A stretch of 64,000 nucleotides of DNA from Erythrobacter sp. WG (GTDB taxonomy: Bacteria > Pseudomonadota > Alphaproteobacteria > Sphingomonadales > Sphingomonadaceae). The position numbers and the translations under genes are program-made. Within the stretch, counting starts at the first letter, position 1. Each line of letters begins with the position of its first letter. The DNA is taken from the NCBI RefSeq assembly GCF_026586795.1, contig NZ_JAPFGY010000015.1, positions 1 to 64,000 of the forward strand, in the 5' to 3' direction. Of this stretch, positions 9,853 through 18,766 are shown piece by piece. The notes beneath the pieces are model-generated. The model was not told the origin of the DNA. It was given only the letters and a program-made list of their open reading frames with translations, and did not search any database.

Positions 9853-10064
9853 CCGGCGACGACGAGGACGCCCTGTACCGCCGGGGGTGCGAGTACGACG
9901 ACGCGCTTTACATCCGAGCCTGCGAATACGTGGTGCAGCACGGCGAGACCCGGATCTCGGTGCTCCAGCGCCGGTTCCGGGTGGGCTTCAACCAGGCGTC
10001 GCGCTGGGTCGAGCGGATGCGCGCCAATGGTGTGATCCCGATGCCGCGCGACCGCCTTCACTGA
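9849..10064 (+). CDS. Stand-alone FtsK gamma-like winged-helix protein
   Basis: This 71-residue protein consists of little more than one winged helix. Residues about 20-65 (ALYIRACEYVVQHGETRISV, then LQRRFRVGFNQASRWVERM) parallel the C-terminal gamma domain of the FtsK encoded 75 bp downstream (KYRQACQIVFENQKASGSWL, then QRQMGVGYNTAAKWIERM). The gamma domain of FtsK binds KOPS DNA and contacts XerD. The start ATG overlaps the stop of the thiE-like gene by ATGA. The DNA-binding role is inferred from similarity alone; it could alternatively be a decayed or duplicated FtsK tail now used as an independent regulator. Confidence 0.8.
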   Translation: MTGDDEDALYRRGCEYDDALYIRACEYVVQHGETRISVLQRRFRVGFNQASRWVERMRANGVIPMPRDRLH

Positions 10065-10138
10065 TTGCCCCGGGCGCAAAAGGGTTTGACCCTTGTCCCC
10101 GCAGGATTCATGATGTGTTCCGCACAGGAGACTCCCCC

Positions 10139-12559
10139 ATGGCCAGCCGCGCGGCGCCCCTTACCAAACCCGGTCGCCAGACCGATGCCGAATGGCGCAC
10201 GGGGCTGCGCCGGACCTTGCGCCGCCTGGTTCAGATGACCGGCGCCGGGCTGCTGCTCGGCATGGCGGTGTTCCTCGCGCTCGCGCTCGCCAGCTACACC
10301 CAGACCGATCCCTCCCCCTCGACCGCCGCGGACCCCGCCGAGGTCAAGAACTGGATGGGCGCCGCCGGGGCCTGGGCGGCGGACCGGGTGCTGCTGATCT
10401 TCGGCCTGCCGGGCGCGCTGCTGCTGCCGCTGCTCTATGTCAGCGCGCGCAAGCTGTGGCGCGACGTCGAGAACGGGGACGAGCCCGAGACCACCGGCTG
10501 GTGGATGCCCGCCGCGCTGCTGCTGATCGCGGCGAGCCTGATCGCCACCGTCCTCAGCCTCGTCTTCACCGCGCCTGGCGGGACGCTGCCCGCCCAGGCC
10601 GGGGGCCTCACCGGCCTGCTCGGCGCGAGCGCGGTGCAGGCGATCGCCGCGCGCTTCGGCGAAGGGGCGCAAGGCTGGGTGATCCTCGCCTTGGCGCTTG
10701 CCTGCCTTGCCGGCGGGGTGGCGCTGCTCACCCGGGTGTTCGCGATCGACTGGCGGGTGCTGATGAGCCTGCCCGAATTCCTCGGCGGCGGGAGCCTCGC
10801 CGGGCTCGCCCGCCGCCTGCCGCTGCCGGGGCATGAGCGGATGCCCGCGCTGGCCTTCGCCGGCGGCGATGCCGACGATACGGACGCGGACGAGGACGCC
10901 CCCGCCCGCCCGCGCCGCGCCGCCGCCGCCAAGCCCGCGCCGGAGATCGAGGAGCGGCCCCGCCGCAGCCCCGAGATCACCGATCCCTCCGCCCCGCCCA
11001 AGCGCGCCGCCACCGCCCGCACCGCGCAGGCCGATATGTTCGCCCCCTTCAGCCTGCCGAGCCTCGATCTCCTCGCCGAGCCGCCGACCGACAAGGGACC
11101 CAAGCTCGACAAGCTGGCGCTGGAGCGCAACGCACGGCTGCTCGAGAACGTGCTCGGCGATTTCAACGTGAAAGGCGAGATCACCGCCGTGCGCATGGGC
11201 CCGGTTGTCACCATGTACGAGCTGGAACCCGCGCCGGGCATCAAGGCGAGCCGGGTGATCGGCCTGGCCGAGGACATCGCCCGCAACATGAGCGCGATTT
11301 CCGCGCGCGTCTCGCCGATCCCGGGGCGCACCGTCATGGGCATCGAGCTGCCCAACCAGGATCGCCAGACGGTGATGCTCAAGGAACTGGCCGCCGCCGC
11401 CGCCTTCCAGGACGCGAAGGGCAACCTCCCCGTGATCCTCGGCAAGGACATCGCGGGCGAGCCGATCATCGCCGATCTGGCCGCGATGCCGCACCTGCTG
11501 GTTGCCGGGACCACCGGGTCGGGCAAGTCGGTGGGGCTTAACGTGATCCTGCTCAGCCTGCTCTACCGCTTCACGCCGGCCGAGCTGCGCCTGATCCTGA
11601 TCGATCCCAAGGTGCTCGAGCTCAAGATCTACGACAACATCCCGCACCTGCTCTCGCCGGTCGTGACCGAGCCGGCCAAGTCGGTGCGGGCCCTCAAATG
11701 GGCCGTCGAGGAGATGGAGCGGCGCTACCGGATGATGAGCGCGATCGGTTCGCGCAACATCGGCTCCTTCAACGAGAAGGTCGCGGGCGCGATCGCCAAG
11801 GGCAAGCCGCTGGGCCGCCGGGTGCAGACCGGCTTCGACCCGGAGACCGGCGAGCCTTTGTTCGAGGAGGAACAGCTCGATTACCAGCCGCTCCCGCAGA
11901 TCGTGCTGATCGTCGACGAGCTGGCGGACCTGATGGTCACCGTCGGCAAGGAGATCGAGGTGCTGATCCAGCGCCTCAGCCAGAAGAGTCGCGCGGCGGG
12001 CATCCACCTCATCATGGCGACCCAGCGCCCCTCGGTCGACGTCATCACCGGGGTCATCAAGGCGAACCTGCCGACCCGCATCAGCTTCAAGGTGACGAGC
12101 CGGATCGACAGCCGCACGATCCTCGGCGAACAGGGGGCCGAGCAGCTGCTGGGCCGGGGCGATATGCTCTACAAGCCCAACACCGGGGCGATGGTGCGCG
12201 TCCACGGGCCGTTCGTCTCCGACGAGGAGGTGGAAGCGATTGCCGATCACTGGCGCGCGCAAGGCGCGCCGGCCTATGTCGATGCCGTGACCGAGGAGCC
12301 CGAGGACGGCTTCGGCTTCGGCTTCGAGGACGACCTCACCGCCTCGGACAACCCGGAAGAACGCAAGTATCGCCAGGCCTGCCAGATCGTCTTCGAGAAC
12401 CAGAAGGCGTCCGGCAGCTGGCTCCAGCGGCAGATGGGGGTGGGCTACAACACCGCCGCCAAGTGGATCGAGCGGATGGAGCACGACGGCTTCGTTGGCC
12501 CGGCAAACCATGTCGGCCGCCGCGAAATCTACCGCGACAAGGACGGCAACCCGCTCTAG
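10139..12559 (+). CDS. ftsK: DNA translocase FtsK
   Basis: This 806-residue septal DNA pump clears and aligns the chromosome terminus at division. It has an N-terminal membrane anchor of about four helices (residues 30-200), a proline/alanine-rich acidic linker (about 235-305), and the motor. Walker A is TTGSGKS near residue 458 and Walker B is LIVDELADLM near 590. A C-terminal gamma winged helix follows (about 745-800, ending in HVGRREIY). The length matches short-linker alphaproteobacterial FtsK proteins. The start ATG 10139 is preceded by ACAGGAGAC. The neighbouring 71-residue gene carries a second copy of the gamma fold. Confidence 0.97.
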   Translation: MASRAAPLTKPGRQTDAEWRTGLRRTLRRLVQMTGAGLLLGMAVFLALALASYTQTDPSPSTAADPAEVKNWMGAAGAWAADRVLLIFGLPGALLLPLLYVSARKLWRDVENGDEPETTGWWMPAALLLIAASLIATVLSLVFTAPGGTLPAQAGGLTGLLGASAVQAIAARFGEGAQGWVILALALACLAGGVALLTRVFAIDWRVLMSLPEFLGGGSLAGLARRLPLPGHERMPALAFAGGDADDTDADEDAPARPRRAAAAKPAPEIEERPRRSPEITDPSAPPKRAATARTAQADMFAPFSLPSLDLLAEPPTDKGPKLDKLALERNARLLENVLGDFNVKGEITAVRMGPVVTMYELEPAPGIKASRVIGLAEDIARNMSAISARVSPIPGRTVMGIELPNQDRQTVMLKELAAAAAFQDAKGNLPVILGKDIAGEPIIADLAAMPHLLVAGTTGSGKSVGLNVILLSLLYRFTPAELRLILIDPKVLELKIYDNIPHLLSPVVTEPAKSVRALKWAVEEMERRYRMMSAIGSRNIGSFNEKVAGAIAKGKPLGRRVQTGFDPETGEPLFEEEQLDYQPLPQIVLIVDELADLMVTVGKEIEVLIQRLSQKSRAAGIHLIMATQRPSVDVITGVIKANLPTRISFKVTSRIDSRTILGEQGAEQLLGRGDMLYKPNTGAMVRVHGPFVSDEEVEAIADHWRAQGAPAYVDAVTEEPEDGFGFGFEDDLTASDNPEERKYRQACQIVFENQKASGSWLQRQMGVGYNTAAKWIERMEHDGFVGPANHVGRREIYRDKDGNPL

Positions 12560-12568
12560 GCACGGGGC

Positions 12569-13120
12569 CTATTGCTCCATGATCGGCGGCGCCGCGGGCT
12601 CCAGCGAGGGCGGCGGCGCGTCGCGCGCGGCGCGCTCGGCGGGGGTCAGTGGACGCAGGCGGATGTCGACCACCGCGAAGCTGCCGTCCTCGCGCTGGCG
12701 GATGGTCACCACCCCGCGCCGGTCGCGGTCGCGCAGCTCCGCATCGAGCTGGCCTGCGCGCGCCTGCCCGACATAGAGCCGGCCTTGCGCAAGGCCGCTG
12801 ATCCCGTAGATGCCGTTCGGATCGGCCCGCAGCGGATGGGCGCACCGCGCGCCCTCCACCAGCGTGCGGACGCGGTCGAGCCGCGGCGCGGCGCCTTCGA
12901 GGCACAGCGCCTGTGGCCCGGGAAAGCCCTCGCTCGCGAGGCCCGGCCAGTCATAGGTGAACTCGACATAGTGCCCGCGCAGGAAATCGCGCGGGTCGTA
13001 GCCGGCGATCGGAACCTCCCATTCGGTGCCCCGGGCAAAGGTCGCGGCGCTCATGCCCCACAGCACGGCCAGCCCGCCGAGCGGGAGCAGCGCGGCGGCG
13101 AGGCGTGCGGCGCGGTTCAT
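12569..13120 (-). CDS. GDYXXLXY-type membrane-anchored protein
   Basis: This 183-residue protein has one N-terminal hydrophobic segment (about residues 5-27) and an exported domain containing IAGYDPRDFLRGHYVEFTYD, the signature region of the GDYXXLXY family (COG4929-like). That family is commonly encoded next to DUF2157 or DUF4401 membrane proteins, as it is here. Its molecular function is unknown. The start overlaps the stop of the upstream DUF2157 gene by four bases (ATGA, 13117-13120), so the two are translationally coupled. Confidence 0.8.
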   Translation of the reverse strand: MNRAARLAAALLPLGGLAVLWGMSAATFARGTEWEVPIAGYDPRDFLRGHYVEFTYDWPGLASEGFPGPQALCLEGAAPRLDRVRTLVEGARCAHPLRADPNGIYGISGLAQGRLYVGQARAGQLDAELRDRDRRGVVTIRQREDGSFAVVDIRLRPLTPAERAARDAPPPSLEPAAPPIMEQ

Positions 13121-14253
13121 GCGGGCTCACCCTTGTGCGGGGCGAAGCGCCGCGCGACGCGCACCGCCGCCCACGACACGGCAAGGATCATCACCCCCGA
13201 CAGGATCAGTCCGAAGCCGCTCATCAAGAGGTCTCCGGCGAGCTCGAAACTGAGAATGATCAGCCGGATCGCGATCAGCCCCACCGCGATCTGGAACACC
13301 ACGCGCCAGTTGCCGGCAAGCGCGGCGGCGGCGATCCCGCCCCACAGCGCGAAGAACAGGAGCGCGGCGGGCACGGTCGCCCCGCTGATCGCATAGGCAA
13401 TCGGCAGGCTCGCCCCCGCGCCGATGATGACCGCGCCGGTCATCCGCCCGGAGATGCCCGGCCGCGCCAGCACCACGCCGATCCCCGCCAGGGCCGCGAG
13501 CGCGCCGGCAAGGAGGATGCTCGCCCATTCGCCCGCCACGTGGCGCGTGCCGAAGCCGTCCCATGCCGCGATCACGGTCGCCCCCGAGGCGCTGCCGACC
13601 GCATAGGCGAAGGCGAGTTCCTCGATATCGCACCAGAAATCCTCGCGCGCGCTGCGCGTGCGCGCCCAGGCGCCGAGCGTCGCGAAGAACACCGGCGCGG
13701 TGAGCACCGCGGCGAGCCACAGCTGGCGGGCGAGCTGCACCCCGCCGTCGCGGCTGGTGGCATAGTCCCACACGCACCACACCGCGCCGATCACCACCAG
13801 CGCGGCGGTCGGCCAGCCGCGTCCGGTGAGCAGCAGCAGCGGCGCGAACAGCACCAGCCAGGCGCCCAGCGGCTGCCACAGTGGCGAGGAAGTCTGGTAG
13901 ACCTGTCCGATATGCCCGAAGAAGGTGAGGCCCAATGCGGCGGCGACGAAGGCCAGCGCCTCGACCGCCCACGGGGACCGCGCCGCCAGCCGCTCCTCCC
14001 GCGCGAACAGCGCCGCCACGGCGCCCGCGATGAGGGCGAAGTGGACCGCGAGGCGCAGCGGGCCCGGGATGTCCTCCCAGTTGGCGGCGATCAGCGAGAC
14101 GAGGCCGAGCCCGATCGCGAGCGCGCCGATCCCCCACACCGCCCACAGCAACAGCGGCCTTGCGTGGGCGTTCTCGTGCGCGAGCAGGCGATCGCGCGTG
14201 GCGGCGTCGATCAGTCCGGCCTTGTGCCACTCGGCGATCTTGCGCGCGCTCAT
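13117..14253 (-). CDS. DUF2157 integral membrane protein
   Basis: This 378-residue protein starts with a soluble helix pair (MSARKIAEWHKAGLID, then RDRLLAHENAHARPL) followed by roughly ten to twelve hydrophobic segments. The N-terminal layout and the sequence IAANWEDIPGPLRL are typical of DUF2157 proteins. The biochemical function is not known. The ATG at 14251-14253 is the start that gives the family N-terminus; the frame is open further but there it overlaps pstS. It forms a two-gene unit with the GDYXXLXY protein; the pair probably forms one membrane complex, by inference from their conserved adjacency. Confidence 0.8.
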   Translation of the reverse strand: MSARKIAEWHKAGLIDAATRDRLLAHENAHARPLLLWAVWGIGALAIGLGLVSLIAANWEDIPGPLRLAVHFALIAGAVAALFAREERLAARSPWAVEALAFVAAALGLTFFGHIGQVYQTSSPLWQPLGAWLVLFAPLLLLTGRGWPTAALVVIGAVWCVWDYATSRDGGVQLARQLWLAAVLTAPVFFATLGAWARTRSAREDFWCDIEELAFAYAVGSASGATVIAAWDGFGTRHVAGEWASILLAGALAALAGIGVVLARPGISGRMTGAVIIGAGASLPIAYAISGATVPAALLFFALWGGIAAAALAGNWRVVFQIAVGLIAIRLIILSFELAGDLLMSGFGLILSGVMILAVSWAAVRVARRFAPHKGEPA

Positions 14254-14300
14254 GGGGGCAAGCCTAGACGCGCCCCGACCACCGCGCAATCGCGCGCGGG

Positions 14301-15359
14301 CTATGGCGCGGCGAGTTCCTCGCGGGTGAGCACCGTCTGGCCTTCGACCTTGGCGGCGTTGGCGGCCATGCTCTCGGGCGGCATCGCCACCATCCCGGCG
14401 CGGGTCAGCGGGCCGTCCTTGCCCCAGTTCTTCACCCATTCCTGCATGAACTCGCGAAGGCCGGGGATCGCGCGCATATGCGATTTCTTGACATAGACGT
14501 AGAGCGGGCGGGCGCCGGGATACTTGAAATCGGCGATGTTGTCGTAGGTGGCAGGCACCCCGTTCATCGGCAGGTCCTGGATCTTGTCGAGATTCTCCTC
14601 GAGGTAGGAGAAGCCGAAGATCCCCACTGCACCCGGATTGCCGGCGATCTTCTGGACGATCAGGTTGTCCTGTTCGCCCTGGTCGACATAGGCGCCGTCG
14701 TCGCGGATCTCGGTGCAGATCTGGTTGTAGCGCGCATTGTCGCTGGATTTCAGCGCCTTCATCGCCGGATCGCTGTCGCAGCCGACGTGGAGGATCAGCT
14801 CCTTGAGCGCATCGCGCGTGCCCGAGGTGGACGGCGGGCCATAGACGACGATCGGGCGCGCGGGCAGGCTCGGGTCGACATCGGCCCAAGTCCTGGCGGT
14901 CTGCGCCCGCCCATAGGGCCGCGCGGCGAGCGCCTCGTAGACGATCCTGGGCGAAAGGTTGAGCATGATCCCGCCGCGCACCGAGGCAAAGGCGATCCCG
15001 TCGAGCCCGACCTGCAATTCGATGACCTTGTCCACCCCGTTGGCGACGCAGTTGTCGAACTCTGACGGCTTCATCCGGCGCGATGCGTTGGCCATGTCCG
15101 GGGTGTCCGGCCCCAGCCCCTTGCAGAACAGCTGGATGCCGTTGCCGGTGCCGGTGGATTCGATCAGCGGCGAGCGGAAATCGGGGTTGGCCCGGGCAAA
15201 GGCCTCGGCGACGCGGGTGGCGAAGGGATAGACCGTCGAGGAGCCGACCGCGTGCACCGACTGCGCGCCCCCTCCTCCCGCATCGCACGCCGCAAGCGTG
15301 ACGAGGCCGAGCACGAGGGCGATGCCGGTCGCGGCGCGGCGGAGGAGCGATGAGGGCAT
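14301..15359 (-). CDS. pstS: Phosphate-binding lipoprotein PstS
   Basis: This 352-residue substrate-binding protein has a lipoprotein signal (LVTLAACDAG, lipobox cysteine near residue 25). The mature domain begins with VHAVGSSTVYPFATRVAEAF, the phosphate-binding loop of the PstS family; further family segments are SRRMKPSEFDNC and YGPPSTSGTRDAL. It captures periplasmic phosphate for PstCAB, whose genes are not adjacent. The start at 15359 is chosen because it yields the signal peptide. A Pho-box-like direct repeat lies 60 to 76 bp upstream, which suggests induction under phosphate starvation. Confidence 0.9.
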   Translation of the reverse strand: MPSSLLRRAATGIALVLGLVTLAACDAGGGGAQSVHAVGSSTVYPFATRVAEAFARANPDFRSPLIESTGTGNGIQLFCKGLGPDTPDMANASRRMKPSEFDNCVANGVDKVIELQVGLDGIAFASVRGGIMLNLSPRIVYEALAARPYGRAQTARTWADVDPSLPARPIVVYGPPSTSGTRDALKELILHVGCDSDPAMKALKSSDNARYNQICTEIRDDGAYVDQGEQDNLIVQKIAGNPGAVGIFGFSYLEENLDKIQDLPMNGVPATYDNIADFKYPGARPLYVYVKKSHMRAIPGLREFMQEWVKNWGKDGPLTRAGMVAMPPESMAANAAKVEGQTVLTREELAAP

Positions 15360-15418
15360 GGGCGATCCCGTGAGACAGGGGTGGGCGAAGAGCGCAAGAG
15401 TCCGGCTAGGCGCGCTTG

Positions 15419-15435
15419 GTGACACGAATGTGACG
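15419..15435 (-). promoter_or_regulatory. Pho-box-like direct repeat before pstS
   Basis: On the minus strand the sequence GTCACATTCGTGTCAC contains two GTCAC units whose starts are 11 nt apart. That is the spacing of the two 7-mers in a PhoB box (consensus CTGTCAT repeated every 11 nt). It lies about 60 bp upstream of the pstS start. Binding by PhoB is inferred from motif and target gene. Confidence 0.55.
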
Positions 15436-15586
15436 CCGATGCCACCGCGTCCGGCGCGCGGCAAGCGGGGTGCGCACGGGGTCTGCGCGCAGGTCTCGCA
15501 AGATCATGAAAATAAATCAAATTTAATGCGATCCGGAGGGGTCGCGCTTAACAGCATCGTAAGGGTCGGCGTGGTAGCTCGCGGGC

Positions 15587-17329
15587 ATGGCTCTCTGCCG
15601 CCTCCTCGTCAGGGTCGCTTCGGCAATTCTCGTCCTCGCGCTGCTGGTCTCCCGGCCGGTTGCGGCTGAGGATCATGCGGTGCCGAGTTACGCGCCCGCC
15701 TGCCATGCCGCGACCGATGCCGCGCGCACGGCCGCGCAGATGCGCGCCCGCGCGGCGTGGGTCTGCGACAATGCCGGCTGGCGCTCGACCACGCCCGCCG
15801 CGTGGCTGCGCTTCGAGGCCTCGGCCTGGGCCGGCGCGGAGCCCCCGCGCGCCTTCTTCACCCGCATCTCGCGCTTCGAAAGCATCACCTTCACCGCCAT
15901 CGATACGGGCGGCACCGCGCGCACGGCGACCTACACCGAGGCGGACGCGCGGCCCATCGCCGCCGGTCCGGTGTTCCGCCTGCCGCTCCCCAAAATCACG
16001 CCCGACACCGCGCTCCTGCTGGTGCGCATCGCCGGCCCGCATTCCGTGCCGCTGCTCACCGAGGCGCGCATCGCCACCAACCCGGTGCTCGCCGCGGAAC
16101 CGCGCATCGACATCGTGCTGCTCGCCTTCGTGATGGGAATGCTGGTCCTGCCGCTGCTGTTCGACATCAGCTTCTTCCTGGTGCTGCGCGAGCGGTTCGT
16201 GCTGATGCACGCCGGGATGGTGGCCGCGATGATGGTCTACATCCTCGCCGCCGGCGGGCTCGTCTCGGCCTATGTCACGCTGCCGGTGCGGCTCTTGGCA
16301 GTGATCGGCCCGCTGTCCTACGCGCTGGGCGCGGGGCTTTCGGCGCTGTTCCTCGTCTCCTTCCTCGAACGCGGGGCGCAGTCGCCGGCGATGCGGCGCC
16401 TGACCATCGCGACCGGCTGGACGACGATGCTGCTGCCAGGCTTCTGCGCGCTCCAGCTCGATGCGACGCAGGCCTTCGACGATGCCGCCTATTTCGTCAC
16501 CTTCCTCCCCTGCATCATCGTCATCAGCGCCGCCGTTTTCGAGGCGCTGCTGCGCGGCAGCCGCTCGGCGCGCTACATCGCCGCCGCCTGGGCGCCGATC
16601 ATCATCGCCTCGGTGGAACGGCTGCTGCGCGGCCTCGGCCTCCATGTCGGCCCGGCGAGCTATGACGAGCTGCTCTACATCGCGGTCGGCATCGAGGTGG
16701 TGGTGATCTCCCTCGCGATCGCCGACCGCTTCCTCGCGATCCGCCGCGAGCGCGACGCGGCGCTCACCGAAGCCAAGATGCTCGAGCAGATCTCGACCCG
16801 GGATTCGCTCACCGGGCTGATGAACCGGCGGGCGATCGAGGCGCGCTTCGATGCGCTGCTGGCGCAGGGCTTCGACACCTTCGCGCTGGTCGACCTCGAC
16901 CGCTTCAAGGCGATCAACGACCGTCACGGCCACCAGGTCGGCGATGCGGCGCTGGTCGCCTGCGCGGCGGCGCTGCGGGCGAACGGCGATCCCGACGCGA
17001 TGGCGGTGCGGCTGGGCGGCGAGGAGTTCGTGGTGCTGCTGCGCGGGCCCCGCACGCTCGAGCGCGCCGAGGCGCTGCGCCAGGCGATCCCGATGCGGAT
17101 CGCGCAGGAGGTGCCGGGGCTCGAACTGCCAGTCACCGCCAGCATGGGGGTGGTGATGCTGGCCGACCCGGCCCGCCACCGCATGACCTTCCACGCCTTC
17201 TATGCCCGCGCCGACGCGCTGATGTACGAGGCCAAGGCCGCGGGCCGCAACCGCATGAACTACGAGCGCCTGACGATGTTCACCGCCGCCCCCGAAAGCC
17301 GCGCGGCGGGCGAGGAACGGGTGGCTTAA
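15587..17329 (+). CDS. 7TM sensor diguanylate cyclase (GGDEF)
   Basis: This 580-residue protein begins with a signal peptide (MALCRLLVRVASAILVLALL), followed by a periplasmic domain (about 30-165), a seven-helix membrane region resembling 7TMR-DISM (about 175-385), and a cytoplasmic GGDEF domain (about 400-560). The active-site motif is intact as RLGGEEF near residue 475, so synthesis of cyclic di-GMP is likely. The RxxD inhibitory site normally five residues upstream is absent (the sequence there is DAMAV), so product inhibition may be missing. The gene stands alone; an AT-rich stretch near 15507-15525 probably holds its promoter. Confidence 0.9.
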   Translation: MALCRLLVRVASAILVLALLVSRPVAAEDHAVPSYAPACHAATDAARTAAQMRARAAWVCDNAGWRSTTPAAWLRFEASAWAGAEPPRAFFTRISRFESITFTAIDTGGTARTATYTEADARPIAAGPVFRLPLPKITPDTALLLVRIAGPHSVPLLTEARIATNPVLAAEPRIDIVLLAFVMGMLVLPLLFDISFFLVLRERFVLMHAGMVAAMMVYILAAGGLVSAYVTLPVRLLAVIGPLSYALGAGLSALFLVSFLERGAQSPAMRRLTIATGWTTMLLPGFCALQLDATQAFDDAAYFVTFLPCIIVISAAVFEALLRGSRSARYIAAAWAPIIIASVERLLRGLGLHVGPASYDELLYIAVGIEVVVISLAIADRFLAIRRERDAALTEAKMLEQISTRDSLTGLMNRRAIEARFDALLAQGFDTFALVDLDRFKAINDRHGHQVGDAALVACAAALRANGDPDAMAVRLGGEEFVVLLRGPRTLERAEALRQAIPMRIAQEVPGLELPVTASMGVVMLADPARHRMTFHAFYARADALMYEAKAAGRNRMNYERLTMFTAAPESRAAGEERVA

Positions 17330-17340
17330 GCGACCGAAGC

Positions 17341-17450
17341 TCCGTTCGTGTCGAGCGTAGTCGAGACACCGGTGCGAGGCCTCTCGACTAACGTCCGAAG
17401 GGCGGCAGCCTGCCCTCAGCCTGCCGAAGGGCTCGAGGCGAAAGGATTAG
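17341..17450. repeat. Dispersed palindromic repeat, family A, long form
   Basis: It begins TCCGTTCGTGTCGAGCG and ends in CTCGAGGCGAAAGG. An internal block GGCGGCAGCCTGCC, then CAGCCTGCCGAAGGGCTCGA distinguishes this long form, shared with the copy at 57970-58078. The element lies between the convergent diguanylate cyclase and thioesterase genes and can fold into a long stem. It has no coding capacity of its own. Confidence 0.85.
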
Positions 17451-17459
17451 GGATGATCC

Positions 17460-17852
17460 TTAGAGGAAAGGCCCCAGCACCTCGGGCCGCACGCGGGCCA
17501 GCCGCCCGGTGGCGCGGTCGATCATCGCCCAAGTGGTCGCGGCGCTGACGAGGCGTTTGCCGCTCGCATCGGTGAACTCCACCCGCCGCAGCGACTTGGC
17601 GCCCATCGCCCCGCCCTCGATCCAGGTGGACGCGGTGACCTCGGCGCCTTCGGCAACATTGCCCCGGTAGTCGATCTCGTGCCGCACCACGACCCAGAAG
17701 AACGCCGCGCGGTCCTCCGGGCGCGCCACTGCGTCCCAGTGCGCGGTCGCCATGTCCTGGATCCACTGCACCCAGACGGTGTTGTTGACGTGGCCGAGCT
17801 CGTCGATGTGCTCGGGGAGCGCGGTGAAAGTGCGGGTGAAGGTCGAGGGCAT
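17460..17852 (-). CDS. Acyl-CoA thioesterase (4HBT hot-dog fold)
   Basis: This 130-residue single hot-dog-domain protein of the YbgC/4-hydroxybenzoyl-CoA thioesterase type hydrolyses acyl-CoA thioesters. The active-site segment IDELGHVNNTVWVQWIQDM near residues 16-34 includes the family aspartate/GHVNN motif. The start at 17852 gives the normal length. The open frame continues upstream to 17972 only because it reads through a dispersed repeat (17861-17927), so the longer start is rejected. The gene is bracketed by two copies of the same repeat family. Confidence 0.85.
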   Translation of the reverse strand: MPSTFTRTFTALPEHIDELGHVNNTVWVQWIQDMATAHWDAVARPEDRAAFFWVVVRHEIDYRGNVAEGAEVTASTWIEGGAMGAKSLRRVEFTDASGKRLVSAATTWAMIDRATGRLARVRPEVLGPFL

Positions 17853-17860
17853 GGACAAAC

Positions 17861-17927
17861 TCCGTTCGCCTCGAGCGAAGTCGAGAGGCAGTGCGCAGGT
17901 GTCTCGACTTCGCTCGACACGAACGGA
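17861..17927. repeat. Dispersed palindromic repeat, family A, short form
   Basis: It begins TCCGTTCGCCTCGAGCGAAG and ends CTCGACACGAACGGA; the two ends are inverted copies. It occupies the divergent gap between the thioesterase and the 224-residue unknown gene, so it lies within a promoter region rather than at a transcript end. Confidence 0.85.
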
Positions 17928-18003
17928 GCTGGGGTAGCTGGCGCTGCTCGGCACGGCAAGGATCGCAAGCACTTGTTAGCGCGCGCCCGCTAGCCTGCGC
18001 GCC

Positions 18004-18678
18004 ATGACCGACACGCCGTCCGACAAGCCCGAGCATCCCGACCGCGGCTTTCGCCCGCGCTTCACCTACGAGCAGCCCGCGGGCAGCAGGGGGAAGAGCT
18101 TCGTCGTCACGCCCGAGGGGGCCTTTTCCTACGAGGGCGGGAAAATGACAACCGTCGCCGACGCGGTCGATGTCTTCTGGAGTGCGGTCGAGGCCGATCC
18201 GCGGCGGTGGAATTCCGCCCTGAAGGGCTACGACTGGTTGCTCGAACACGCCGGTGAGGCAAGCCGCGAGGACCTGCGCCGCGCCTTGGGCTGGCTGGAG
18301 GGCGCGCTGGGCCTGCGCGACCGCACCGCCACCGTCGCCGCCTGCCGCTACCTCGCGGCGATGCCGGCGATGCTGCTGGCGAGCGATTACGGGCGACTGC
18401 TGGCGATCTTCAACAGCCGCAAGGTGGGGATGGTGTGGCAGCTCACCCCCGATCTCGACAAGCGGCCGCTCCCTTCGGGCCCGATCCCGCGCTTCGGCAA
18501 CGAGGCCGGCTTCGGCCTGATCCGCGCTGTGCCCGAACTCTACCTCAAGCTTGCGATGTTCGGGATCGAGATGGAGGCGGTCGTCGCCGGGCTGGCGGCA
18601 GAAGCGATCCGCTACGGGGTCTCGCTTCCGCCGGAGCTGGTGGAACTGGCCAAGGGGGAACCCGGTCAGGGCAAATAG
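18004..18678 (+). CDS. Conserved-looking protein of unknown function
   Basis: This 224-residue soluble, mostly helical protein has no signal peptide, membrane segment or recognised motif. The central part (ADPRRWNSALKGYDWLLEHA, ALGWLEGALGLRDRTATVAA) looks like a helical bundle. The codon pattern is like that of its neighbours, and the start ATG follows a short purine stretch. It is divergent from the thioesterase gene and convergent with the S9 peptidase gene. I do not recognise its family. Confidence 0.65.
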   Translation: MTDTPSDKPEHPDRGFRPRFTYEQPAGSRGKSFVVTPEGAFSYEGGKMTTVADAVDVFWSAVEADPRRWNSALKGYDWLLEHAGEASREDLRRALGWLEGALGLRDRTATVAACRYLAAMPAMLLASDYGRLLAIFNSRKVGMVWQLTPDLDKRPLPSGPIPRFGNEAGFGLIRAVPELYLKLAMFGIEMEAVVAGLAAEAIRYGVSLPPELVELAKGEPGQGK

Positions 18679-18681
18679 CCA

Positions 18682-18755
18682 AAACCCCGTTCGCCTCGAG
18701 CGCAGTCGAGAGGCCGCGCGACGTGCCTCGACTTCGCTCGACACGAACGGGGTTT
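18682..18755. repeat. Family A palindromic repeat acting as convergent-end hairpin
   Basis: The outer arms AAACCCCGTTCG and CGAACGGGGTTT are perfect inverted copies, and the inner part is the family A core. It fills nearly all of the gap between two convergent stops (18678 and 18767), so it could terminate transcription from both sides. Confidence 0.85.
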
Positions 18756-18766
18756 GGGGGCGGGGC

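Noticed and set aside
17853..17972. Upstream extension of the thioesterase gene
   Set aside because: The added codons are simply the translated family A repeat; the family length and start favour 17852.
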